Shown piece by piece: positions 5,923-12,027 of a stretch of 12,027 bases of DNA. Under the pieces are notes generated by a model. The model worked only from the letters and a program-made list of their open reading frames with translations, was not told the DNA's origin and did no database searches. The stretch is from positions 1 through 12,027 of the forward strand of contig JAUQPV010000053.1 of the NCBI GenBank assembly GCA_030550225.1, given 5' to 3'. This stretch comes from Acidobacteriota bacterium (lineage in GTDB: Bacteria > Acidobacteriota > HRBIN11). Within the stretch, counting starts at the first letter, position 1. The number at the start of each line of letters is the position of its first letter. Both the position numbers and the translations under genes were made by a program.

Positions 5923-7341
5923 ATGGCGACTGTCCTTATCGTGGACGACGAGCCCGAAATTCGTCACTTGATTCGCCGATGCCTCCAGAGGCTGGACGTC
6001 ACCTGTCTGGAGGCGGCCTCGGGTCAGGAAGCGGTCGAGTCTGTCCGCCGCCACGAACCGGCGGTCGTCCTTCTGGACGTCCGACTCCCGGACATGCACG
6101 GGCTGGAAGTCCTGCGGGCCATTCGCCAGGTCTCGGCCGGCGTCTCCGTCCTCGTACTGACGGCCTTCGACGACTCCCGGATCGCCGTCCAGGCGATTCA
6201 GCAGGGGGCCGACGACTACATGACGAAACCCCTGGACGTCGACCGCCTGGTCCAGCGAGTCCGGGAACTCTTGGAGGCGGGGCGGCTTCGGACTGGCCTG
6301 GAAGCGATGGTCGAGCGAGCCGAGTCGGACGTCCACTTCTACGGTCTCGTCGGGCGTTCCGCCAGCATCCGGCGGGTCTTCCAATGGATCCAACGCATCG
6401 CCCCGACGGACATGCCCGTCCTGATCACGGGGGAGAGCGGGACGGGCAAGCGGCGGGTCGCTGAGGTCATCCACCGGCTGAGCCCCCGGTCCCAGGGTCC
6501 CTTCATGACCGTCGACTGCGGAACGCTCCCGGCCCATCTGCTGGAAAGCGAGCTCTTTGGGTACGAACGGGGTGCCTTCACGGGAGCCGACCAACGGAAA
6601 GTCGGCCGCATCGAGCTGGCCCAGGGCGGGACGGTCCTGTTGGACGAGATCGCGAACCTCCCGCCCGACGGTCAGGTCAAGCTCCTGCAAGCCCTCGACG
6701 AGAAGGTCGTCTTCCGCCTCGGGGGGACGACGCCCGTTCAGTTGGACGTCCGGATCGTCGTCGCCTCGAATCAAGACCTCCGGGGCTTGGTCGAGCGGGG
6801 TCAATTCCGGGAGGACCTCTACTATCGGTTGAACGTCTTTGAGCTTCGTCTGCCGCCCCTGCGAGAGCGGCCAGAGGACATTCCCCTGCTCGTCGAGTAC
6901 TTTCTGCGGCACTTTTCCGGACGCTACGGCAAGACCGTCCGGGGCTTTCACCCCGAGGCGATGGCCCTGCTCTTGCGGCATACCTGGCCGGGGAACGTCC
7001 GGGAGCTCCGGAACGTCGTCGAGCGGGGCATCGTCTTAGCCGACCGGTGGATCGGCGTCGAGCACCTGCCCCCGGAGATTCAGGCCCTGGCCGGGGAGCG
7101 GCTCGAAGTCCAGGAGGCCGAGTCCTTTGCTCAGCGGGCCCACGCCCTCTTGGAGGAGACCGAAAAGTACATCCTCCGAGAAGCGCTCGACCGAGCCGGC
7201 GGGAACCGGCAAGTCGCGGCCCGCCTCTTAGGCATCAGCCTGCGGACGCTGTATTACAAGATGGACCGGTACTTCCCCAAGGAGGGCCGCCGACGTCGGG
7301 AGACGGCCGGGCTCCAGGACGGTGACAAGCTATCGACTTAG
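5923..7341 (+). CDS. NtrC-family sigma-54-dependent response regulator
   Basis: The 472-aa protein has three domains. The receiver (1-120) has acidic residues D8 and D9, phospho-acceptor D52, T80 and K102. The AAA+ domain (about 140-380) has Walker A GESGTGK (170-176), an intact GAFTGA sigma-54 contact loop (217-222), Walker B GGTVLLDEI with D241/E242, and arginine-finger candidates in REDLYYRLNVF. The Fis-type helix-turn-helix lies at about 427-446 (GGNRQVAARLLGISLRTLYY). Such proteins, once phosphorylated, form rings that open sigma-54 promoters. The ATG at 5923 follows GAGGTGA by 6 nt. No histidine kinase gene is adjacent, so it is an orphan regulator here. It is followed after 60 bp by a cytochrome gene on the same strand. 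Targets are unknown. Confidence 0.95.
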   Translation: MATVLIVDDEPEIRHLIRRCLQRLDVTCLEAASGQEAVESVRRHEPAVVLLDVRLPDMHGLEVLRAIRQVSAGVSVLVLTAFDDSRIAVQAIQQGADDYMTKPLDVDRLVQRVRELLEAGRLRTGLEAMVERAESDVHFYGLVGRSASIRRVFQWIQRIAPTDMPVLITGESGTGKRRVAEVIHRLSPRSQGPFMTVDCGTLPAHLLESELFGYERGAFTGADQRKVGRIELAQGGTVLLDEIANLPPDGQVKLLQALDEKVVFRLGGTTPVQLDVRIVVASNQDLRGLVERGQFREDLYYRLNVFELRLPPLRERPEDIPLLVEYFLRHFSGRYGKTVRGFHPEAMALLLRHTWPGNVRELRNVVERGIVLADRWIGVEHLPPEIQALAGERLEVQEAESFAQRAHALLEETEKYILREALDRAGGNRQVAARLLGISLRTLYYKMDRYFPKEGRRRRETAGLQDGDKLST

Positions 7342-7401
7342 GTCGATCGGCCATGGGCGTGTATCCTCGGAACACTGCCATGGCGGTAGGAGGGCTCGGT
7401 G

Positions 7402-8496
7402 ATGAGCCGTAGAGTCCTGCGACTCCTCCTCCTGACGGGATGGGGTCTCGCCAGTTCAGCCCTGGGCCAGACGGGACCCGTCGAAGACCTCAATGCCCTG
7501 CCGGCTTCGGAGATCTATCAACGGGCCTGTGCGGCCTGTCACGGTCCCGACGGTCGGGGCTACCCCGGTGGTGAGTGGCGGGAGCGGACGGGCCTCCTGA
7601 CCCCGCCGCCGGACTTCACGGACCCGAAATTCAATTCCCGGGAACCCTTGGCCGACTGGGTCATCGTCATTCGGGACGGGGGCCGGGTCCTGGGTCTGTC
7701 GCCCCAGATGCCGTCCTTTGGTCTCGTCTTGGCCGAAGCCAAGATACGGGAGCTCGCTCGGTATCTCAAAAGCTTCGGTAACGACGCCCGCTATCCACCC
7801 GGTGAGTTAAACTTCCACCGGGGCCATCGGACGACGAAGGCCTTCCCGGAGGACGAACTCCTCCTGATATCCAGTTATGAGCGGACTCGGTCCGGGGGGA
7901 CGGTCTTCCGGGAGACCCTCTATTACGCCCACCGGCTCGGACCCCGATATCAATGGGAGGTGAAGGGCACGCCGACCTTTACGACCGGCGAGGCCGTCAG
8001 CGGGGAAGTCGAGGTGGGCCTCAAGTGGGCAGTCGCCTATGACCTGGCCCAGCGGTGGATCTTCACGGTGGGCCTCGAGCCGGCCTTTCCTGTCCGGTCC
8101 GACGAGAAGTGGAGTGCGACGCTGTATAGTACCTTTGGGAAGGCCTTGGGAGACCGGTGGACGCTCCAGTCCAGCCTTTATCTGAAATGGTCTCCCCCGG
8201 AGGGCGCCGAGGGCTGGACCCTCCGGTGGTCGGGCGTCGTGCACGGGATCTTCACGTCGGCCCGCCGGGGCCTCTTCCCGGCATTGGAGTGGACCGTCGA
8301 ACGGGGTCTTCACGCTGGCGCCCGAACGCAGGTCTGGCTCCTCCCGCAAGTCTACGCCGCCTTGTCCCGGCGGGGTCACGTAGCCCTCAGCGTCGGGCCC
8401 GAAATCCCCGTCCGCCGGGACCCCGACGTGCGCTTCCGGATTCGGGCCTTCCTGCTGTGGGACTATGCCGACGGCCCCTTCTGGGTCGGCTGGTAA
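7402..8496 (+). CDS. Exported c-type cytochrome fused to a predicted outer-membrane beta-barrel domain
   Basis: The 364-aa product has a signal peptide (MSRRVLRLLLL core, cleavage after about ALG/Q near residues 22-23). A class I cytochrome c domain (about 30-125) has the heme motif CAACH (C43, C46, H47) and a likely distal Met103 in SPQMPSF. The next 230 residues are rich in alternating aromatic and hydrophobic strands (RYQWEVKG, RWIFTVGLEPAF, WTLQSSLYLKW, VRFRIRAFLLWDY) and end in ...PFWVGW. That resembles a small beta-barrel with an aromatic C-terminus. The role would be electron transfer in the periplasm or at the outer membrane, but the partner is unknown. The ATG at 7402 is preferred because AGGAGGG ends 7 nt before it. 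The overlapping GTG at 7399 is the alternative. The cytochrome part is firm; the barrel is inferred. Confidence 0.85.
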   Translation: MSRRVLRLLLLTGWGLASSALGQTGPVEDLNALPASEIYQRACAACHGPDGRGYPGGEWRERTGLLTPPPDFTDPKFNSREPLADWVIVIRDGGRVLGLSPQMPSFGLVLAEAKIRELARYLKSFGNDARYPPGELNFHRGHRTTKAFPEDELLLISSYERTRSGGTVFRETLYYAHRLGPRYQWEVKGTPTFTTGEAVSGEVEVGLKWAVAYDLAQRWIFTVGLEPAFPVRSDEKWSATLYSTFGKALGDRWTLQSSLYLKWSPPEGAEGWTLRWSGVVHGIFTSARRGLFPALEWTVERGLHAGARTQVWLLPQVYAALSRRGHVALSVGPEIPVRRDPDVRFRIRAFLLWDYADGPFWVGW

Positions 8497-8522
8497 GGCG
8501 CGCCGGACGATGCGAGCGGTCT

Positions 8523-8578
8523 GGCGACCTATAAGGGGTATCGCCGACCTTCTGCCGCCTGACTGCCTGATTGCCTCA
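8523..8578. repeat. Short hairpin plus three-unit octamer array between convergent genes
   Basis: GGCGA at 8523-8527 pairs with TCGCC at 8541-8545. Three 8-nt units (CCGCCTGA, CTGCCTGA, TTGCCTCA) follow at 8555-8578 and end 8 nt before the epimerase stop codon. It is a minor example of the same period-8 pattern. It could contribute to 3'-end formation for the two converging genes, but there is no T-run. Confidence 0.5.
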
Positions 8579-8586
8579 TTCTTCCT

Positions 8587-9627
8587 TCACGACCAACGCC
8601 GGACCCACTGGAGGATGCCCTCGCGGACGGACTTCCGGTGGGTCGTCCCGACCCGACGGTCGATTTCGGCCCGATGGGTTCGATACCACTCGTAGCCTTT
8701 GATGAGGGCTTGGACATTGCTGTCCCGGGGGGTCCACCCCAGGAGGGACTGGGCCTTCCGGATGTCAAAGTAGAAGTCCTTGTCCGGTGTACGGTAGTGC
8801 CAGTCTACTAAGGGCGAAAGGCCCAGGTGGTCCAGGAGCCACAGGACCGTCTTGACGGGGCCTGCCGGTAAGGGGCACAGGCGGGCGCCCGTCCCGGCGT
8901 GGTCGATTAAACCCTGGAGGTCTTCCCGCAGGGTCCGGTACTCGGCGGCGCCCACGTTGAAGTCCTCCCCTGGGATAGACGCTCGGGCGGCCCGGACGCA
9001 TGCCTCGACGAGGTCTTCGCTACTGATGAGCTGAAATCGGTTCGTCCCCCGTCCGATGAGGTAGACTCGACGACCCTCGGCGACGTGCCGAAAGAGAAGC
9101 GTCAGGATACCCCCCCGCCCGGGACCGATGACCGTCCGGGGTCGGATGACCATGACGTCTAAGCCTCGGGCCCGGAATTCCCGACACACCTGTTCGGCCC
9201 GGGCCTTCGATCGGCCGTAAGCGCCCAGGGGCCGGAAGGGCGTCTCTTCGGTGACCGGACAAAGCCGGGGAATCCCGTAGACGGCACTGCTGGAGACGAA
9301 CACGACCCGGCGGACCCGGCTCTGCTGACAGGCCTCGAGGAGCAGACGGGTCCCGTAAACGTTGACCTCGTCGTAAGTCCGGCCCGCCTTGGCCACGGGC
9401 AGGACGGCCGCCAGGTGGAACACGACCTCGACGTCCTCCCGGACGGCTCGGGTCACGACCGAGGGGTCCCGGACGTCGCCCTCGACGAAGTCGGCCGGCC
9501 GGGCCAGCCAGGTCTCGTCTGGCGGTTCCCGGTCCAGGATGCGGACGGCCACGCCCTCGTCCTGCAAGCGTCGCACGAGCTGTAAACCCAAAAAGCCGGC
9601 GCCGCCGGTCACCAGAGCCGTCTTCAT
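8587..9627 (-). CDS. NAD-dependent epimerase/dehydratase (extended SDR family)
   Basis: The 346-aa protein has a Rossmann fold with TGGAGFLG (residues 7-14) for dinucleotide binding, an acidic D32 at the end of beta-2 that favours NAD over NADP, and DVRD (51-54). HLAA lies at 71-74. The catalytic set is Ser112-114 with Y137xxxK141 (SSSAVYG, YGRSK). These are features of extended SDR enzymes acting on nucleotide sugars or sterol-like substrates. The C-terminal part (RFQLISSEDLVEA, TLREDLQGLIDHAG) binds substrate and does not fix specificity. UDP-glucose 4-epimerase-like, NDP-sugar dehydratase-like and 3-beta-HSD-like roles all remain open. The ATG at 9627 follows AGGAGAG with an 8-nt gap on the minus strand. 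No sugar-pathway genes are adjacent. Confidence 0.9.
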   Translation of the reverse strand: MKTALVTGGAGFLGLQLVRRLQDEGVAVRILDREPPDETWLARPADFVEGDVRDPSVVTRAVREDVEVVFHLAAVLPVAKAGRTYDEVNVYGTRLLLEACQQSRVRRVVFVSSSAVYGIPRLCPVTEETPFRPLGAYGRSKARAEQVCREFRARGLDVMVIRPRTVIGPGRGGILTLLFRHVAEGRRVYLIGRGTNRFQLISSEDLVEACVRAARASIPGEDFNVGAAEYRTLREDLQGLIDHAGTGARLCPLPAGPVKTVLWLLDHLGLSPLVDWHYRTPDKDFYFDIRKAQSLLGWTPRDSNVQALIKGYEWYRTHRAEIDRRVGTTHRKSVREGILQWVRRWS

Positions 9628-9644
9628 GGGGGAATCTCTCCTGC

Positions 9645-9665
9645 ATCCATGTACGATGCATGGAT
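9645..9665. promoter_or_regulatory. Small hairpin in the epimerase leader
   Basis: ATCCATG at 9645-9651 pairs perfectly with CATGGAT at 9659-9665 around a 7-nt loop. On the minus strand it lies just upstream of the epimerase ribosome binding site, so it would be in the 5' leader. A regulatory function is only a possibility. Confidence 0.35.
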
Positions 9666-9672
9666 ATCATCG

Positions 9673-9925
9673 GATAGGGCCGTTCGGCCCGTGAAGGTGG
9701 GGTCGGATCGGCCTTTCCCACCGTACGGGAAGCACGGTTTTTCAAGGATACGGACGGGAACGGGATGCGAGATACGGGACACGGAGGGCCCGAGGCCTCG
9801 ACGATGGCTTTTCCCGTCCCCGGACCCTATCTGCCGACCTGCCGAATGCTTGAAAAACCGTCTTTCTCGGAGGGTCGGAAAAACTGAATTCATGAGGGTT
9901 TCTACGGGCCGAGCGGCTCTGTTTT
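9673..9925. repeat. Modular hairpin element, copy 2 (B arm, 7/8-mer centre, inverted A arm)
   Basis: The B arm is at 9673-9750 and the inverted A arm at 9846-9925, 253 bp in all. The centre begins with six heptamers (9747-9788; CGGGATG and CGAGATA types) and ends with octamers of the CTATCTGC/CGACCTGC type. The centre is homologous to the reverse complement of the centre of copy 3, including a GACGGGAAA core. The element lies between the divergent epimerase and trmFO genes. The left end has TA; the right end does not. Confidence 0.85.
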
Positions 9926-9934
9926 GTCAAGTTT

Positions 9935-9969
9935 GCATCTTGCATCCTGTATCCCGCATCTCGCATCTT
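9935..9969. repeat. Five-unit heptamer array upstream of trmFO
   Basis: Five 7-nt units in perfect register follow GCATCTT/GTATCCC. They are the inverse complement of the heptamers inside copy 2 (9761-9781). The array therefore lies outside the element and could pair with its centre. It ends about 40 bp before the trmFO start and probably overlaps its promoter or leader. Confidence 0.78.
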
Positions 9970-10009
9970 ATACGGAGCCCCTCGCTGGGTCCACCTCGAG
10001 GTCACGCCG

Positions 10010-11374
10010 ATGTCGTTTTCCGAAAGCGGTCGGGTCATCGTCGTCGGTGGCGGACTGGCCGGCTGTGAGGCGGCCTGGCAGGCCGCTCAGCTTGGCGTCC
10101 CCGTCGTCCTCTACGAGATGCGACCCCAAGTGATGACGCCCGCCCACAAGACGGGTGACCTCGCCGAGCTCGTCTGCAGTAATAGCCTCCGGAGCGACCT
10201 CATCGACAGGCCCGCCGGCCTCCTCAAGGAGGAGATGCGTCGGCTGGACTCTCTGATCATCCGCTGTGCCGACCGGGCGGCCATTCCGGGCGGCGGCGCC
10301 CTGACCGTGGACCGGGAGAAATTCGCCCAGGCCGTCACCGAGGCCATCGAGGCCCATCCCCGGATCACCGTCGTGCGGACGGCCGTGACGGACATCCCCG
10401 ACGACGGACCGACCGTCATCGCCACGGGTCCCCTGACGCATGAGGCCCTGGCCGAGGCCCTCCGCAAGCTCATCGGGTCCGACTTTCTGTACTTCTATGA
10501 CGCTGTGTCGCCCATCGTAGACGCCGAGACGATCGATTCCGAGCGATGCTTCTGGGGGGCCCGCTACCGAGACGAGCCGGCGTATCTGAATTGTCCGATG
10601 ACCGAGGAGGAGTACCGGCGTTTCTGGGAGGCCCTGACGACCGCCGAGCGTCATGCGCCCCACGACTTCGAGCAGGTCCCCTTCTTCGAGGGTTGCTTGC
10701 CCATCGAGGAGATGGCCCGCCGGGGGTATCTCACGCTGGCTTATGGTCCCCTCCGACCGACGGGTCTCCGGGACCCCCGCACGGGCCGCCGGCCTTTCGC
10801 CGTCGTCCAGCTTCGACCGGAGAACGCCGAGCGTACGATGTTCAACCTCGTCGGCTTCCAGACGACGCTTCGATGGGGCGAACAGCAGAGGGTCTTCCGT
10901 CTGATCCCCGGCCTGGAGCATGCCGAGTTCCTCCGCTTCGGCTACATCCATCGGAATACCTACGTCAATGCCCCCGTCGCCCTGCGACCGACCTATCAAT
11001 TCCGGGGCCGGGACGACCTGTTCCTGGCCGGCCAGTTGACGGGCGTCGAGGGCTACATCGAGTCGGCGGCCGCCGGTCTGATCGCTGGCATCAATGCGGC
11101 CCGCCTCGTTCGGGGCGAGCCCCCTCTGGTGTGGCCTCGGGAGACGGCGATGGGGGCCCTGGCCCACTACATCACGACGGCGGACCCCAAGCACTTTGCC
11201 CCGATGAACATCAACTTCGGACTTCTGCCGCCCCTGGAACCGCCCGTCCGGCCGAAAGACCGCCGGTACCGTCAGATGGTCGCCCGGGCCTTGCGAGCCC
11301 TGGAGGACTTCATCCGCCAACACGGCCTCCGCCGGGGCGTGGGCAAATATGAGGGTTGGGAGCATCGGTGTTAG
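10010..11374 (+). CDS. trmFO: Methylenetetrahydrofolate-tRNA-(uracil-5-)-methyltransferase TrmFO
   Basis: TrmFO is a cytosolic FAD enzyme that makes m5U54 in the T-loop of tRNA using methylenetetrahydrofolate as carbon donor. The 454-aa product begins with the FAD-binding VIVVGGGLAGCEAA (residues 9-22). YEMRP (35-39), VCSNSLRSD (55-63) and IPGGGALTVDR (92-102) follow, then FEGCLPIEEMA (226-236). C56 and C229 match the two conserved Cys of the family (C53 and C226 in the Bacillus enzyme). Near the C-terminus are GQLTGVEGYIES and MNINFGLLPP. The ATG at 10010 follows GAGGT with a short spacer. The stop codon TAG (11372-11374) lies inside a heptamer array, so the last codons are partly repeat-derived. 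It stands alone as a monocistronic gene in this window. Confidence 0.97.
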   Translation: MSFSESGRVIVVGGGLAGCEAAWQAAQLGVPVVLYEMRPQVMTPAHKTGDLAELVCSNSLRSDLIDRPAGLLKEEMRRLDSLIIRCADRAAIPGGGALTVDREKFAQAVTEAIEAHPRITVVRTAVTDIPDDGPTVIATGPLTHEALAEALRKLIGSDFLYFYDAVSPIVDAETIDSERCFWGARYRDEPAYLNCPMTEEEYRRFWEALTTAERHAPHDFEQVPFFEGCLPIEEMARRGYLTLAYGPLRPTGLRDPRTGRRPFAVVQLRPENAERTMFNLVGFQTTLRWGEQQRVFRLIPGLEHAEFLRFGYIHRNTYVNAPVALRPTYQFRGRDDLFLAGQLTGVEGYIESAAAGLIAGINAARLVRGEPPLVWPRETAMGALAHYITTADPKHFAPMNINFGLLPPLEPPVRPKDRRYRQMVARALRALEDFIRQHGLRRGVGKYEGWEHRC

Positions 11375-11394
11375 GTGTTGGGTGCTGGGTGTTT
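11367..11394. repeat. Heptamer array overlapping the trmFO stop codon
   Basis: Four 7-nt units of the GGTGTTG type (GGTGTTA, GGTGTTG, GGTGCTG, GGTGTTT) run in register, and the first contains part of the trmFO stop codon. The same words occur at 2731-2737, 5495-5501 and, shifted in register, inside copy 1. Copy 3 of the hairpin element starts 3 nt later. Confidence 0.8.
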
Positions 11395-11396
11395 GG

Positions 11397-11663
11397 TAGC
11401 AGGACCGTTCGGCCTGTGGAAACCCGCATGGATTCGACCTTTCCGACCCTTCGGGAAAGACGATTTTTCAAGCATTCGGCAGATGGGCAGTTCGGCAGTC
11501 GGCAGATAGGGCCACGGGACGGGAAACGCCGTCCCCGAGGCCCAAGGCTCCGCTGGATCCCGCATCTCGCATCCCGTATCCCGTATCCTTGAAAAATCGT
11601 GTTTCTCGAGCGGTGGGAAAAGCCAATTTGACGCCACTTTCACGGACCGAACCGCTCTGGTAG
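11397..11663. repeat. Modular hairpin element, copy 3 (A arm, 8/7-mer centre, inverted B arm)
   Basis: The A arm is at 11397-11475 and the inverted B arm at 11584-11663, 267 bp in all. The orientation is opposite to copies 1 and 2. The centre opens with octamers of GGCAGATG type (11479-11509) and closes with four heptamers (ATCCCGY type, 11557-11584), the mirror of copy 2. TA is found at both outer ends (11397-11398 and 11661-11662). The A arm is nearly identical to that of copy 4. Confidence 0.87.
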
Positions 11664-11668
11664 GAAAG

Positions 11669-11696
11669 ACCACAGACTCCAGACCACAGCCCCCAA
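11669..11696. repeat. Heptamer array filling the spacer between element copies 3 and 4
   Basis: Four 7-nt units in register: ACCACAG, ACTCCAG, ACCACAG, CCCCCAA. The unit differs from all other arrays in the window, yet the period is again 7. It occupies nearly all of the 36-bp gap between two elements. Confidence 0.65.
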
Positions 11697-11699
11697 ACC

Positions 11700-11951
11700 T
11701 GACAGAGCCGTTCGGTTCGTGAAAACCCGCATGGATTCGGCTTTTCCGACCCTTCGGGAAGGACGGTTTTTCAAGCATCGTGACGTCGTGACGGGGTTTC
11801 GAAAGAAGTCGTCACCGGGGCGAACGGCCCGGGATCGGCCTCGTCACGTCGTTACGCCGTCACGCCGTCACGAAACTTGAAAAATCGTGCTTCTCGGGTG
11901 ATGGGAAAGGCCGATTCGACGCCACTTTCACGGGCCGAACGGCTCTGCTAA
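11700..11951. repeat. Modular hairpin element, copy 4 (A arm, octamer centre, inverted B arm)
   Basis: The A arm is at 11700-11778 and the inverted B arm at 11876-11951. The centre holds two octamers of CGTGACGT type (11779-11794) and four of the inverse CGTCACGC type (11842-11873), unrelated in sequence to the centres of the other copies. The right end (GCTCTGCTAA) meets copy 5 directly. Confidence 0.87.
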
Positions 11952-12027
11952 CAGGGCCGTTCGGTTCGGGAGAATGGCGTCCAATCAACCTTTCCCACCG
12001 CCCGGGAAGCACGATGTTTCAAGGATA
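11949..12027. repeat. Modular hairpin element, copy 5 (B arm only, cut by window edge)
   Basis: A complete B arm in the same orientation as in copies 1 and 2 runs to the last base (ends TTTCAAGGATA, as in copy 2). By analogy a repeat centre and an inverted A arm should follow outside the window. It is head-to-head with copy 4 and shares the TAA at the junction. Confidence 0.8.

Noticed and set aside
5836..6981. Long open frame on the minus strand opposite the response regulator.
   Set aside because: Composition-driven shadow; the plus-strand product has complete receiver, AAA+ and HTH motifs.
7342..7401. Sigma-54 promoter for the cytochrome gene downstream of the regulator.
   Set aside because: No acceptable GG-N10-GC with TGGCAC/TTGC context was found; only a pair of CCATGG words around a possible weak hairpin.
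9925..9950. Sigma-70 promoter TTGTCA...TGTATC upstream of trmFO.
   Set aside because: The -10 box is poor, and the whole stretch is a heptamer array where such words occur by repetition.
9968..11365. Long open frame (465 codons) on the minus strand opposite trmFO.
   Set aside because: Antisense frame kept open by high GC and codon bias of trmFO; no ribosome binding site or family resemblance, while trmFO is unmistakable.
11367..12027. CRISPR array, because of repeated blocks with variable sequence between them.
   Set aside because: The repeats are about 75 nt, of two types and inverted; the variable parts are tandem 7/8-mers and not unique spacers; there are no cas genes.

Overview
This is a GC-rich stretch of a bacterial chromosome. 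The organism is probably a diderm: two genes encode exported proteins with features of outer-membrane beta-barrels. Isoprenoids are made by the MEP route (ispE), selenocysteine is probably decoded (selB), and tRNA is methylated by the folate-dependent TrmFO. The phylum cannot be settled from the sequence. The mix would suit several GC-rich lineages, such as Acidobacteriota-like bacteria.

Layout. A 5'-truncated selB (+, 2-1453) is followed by a 334-bp spacer that holds octamer repeats and a decayed IS630-type transposase fragment, then ispE (+, 1788-2720). ispE converges on frr (-, 2913-3479) across a long inverted heptamer array. Upstream of frr on the same strand are a small DUF948-like membrane protein (-, 3574-3936) and a FadL/PorV-like outer-membrane protein (-, 4118-5461). 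A divergent intergenic region (5462-5922) carries the first copy of a long-hairpin element. Then come an NtrC-type sigma-54 response regulator (+, 5923-7341) and an exported cytochrome c with a predicted beta-barrel tail (+, 7402-8496). An NAD-dependent epimerase/dehydratase (-, 8587-9627) diverges from trmFO (+, 10010-11374), with a second hairpin element between them. From the end of trmFO to the window edge (about 650 bp) the DNA is almost entirely repeats: a heptamer array, two complete hairpin elements and one truncated one.

The genes are mostly unrelated housekeeping or stand-alone genes with wide spacers and do not form one pathway. What stands out is the intergenic DNA. Almost every spacer contains a long imperfect inverted repeat, and many contain degenerate tandem arrays with a strict 7- or 8-nt period, often in inverted pairs. 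Four complete elements and one cut copy share a modular design. Two related but distinct arms of about 65-80 nt (called A and B here) face each other and enclose a variable centre built mainly of 7/8-mer arrays. Several ends are flanked by TA. Together with the IS630-like remnant this suggests, but does not prove, non-autonomous elements mobilised by an IS630-type transposase. This repeat system is the best candidate for something undescribed in the window.
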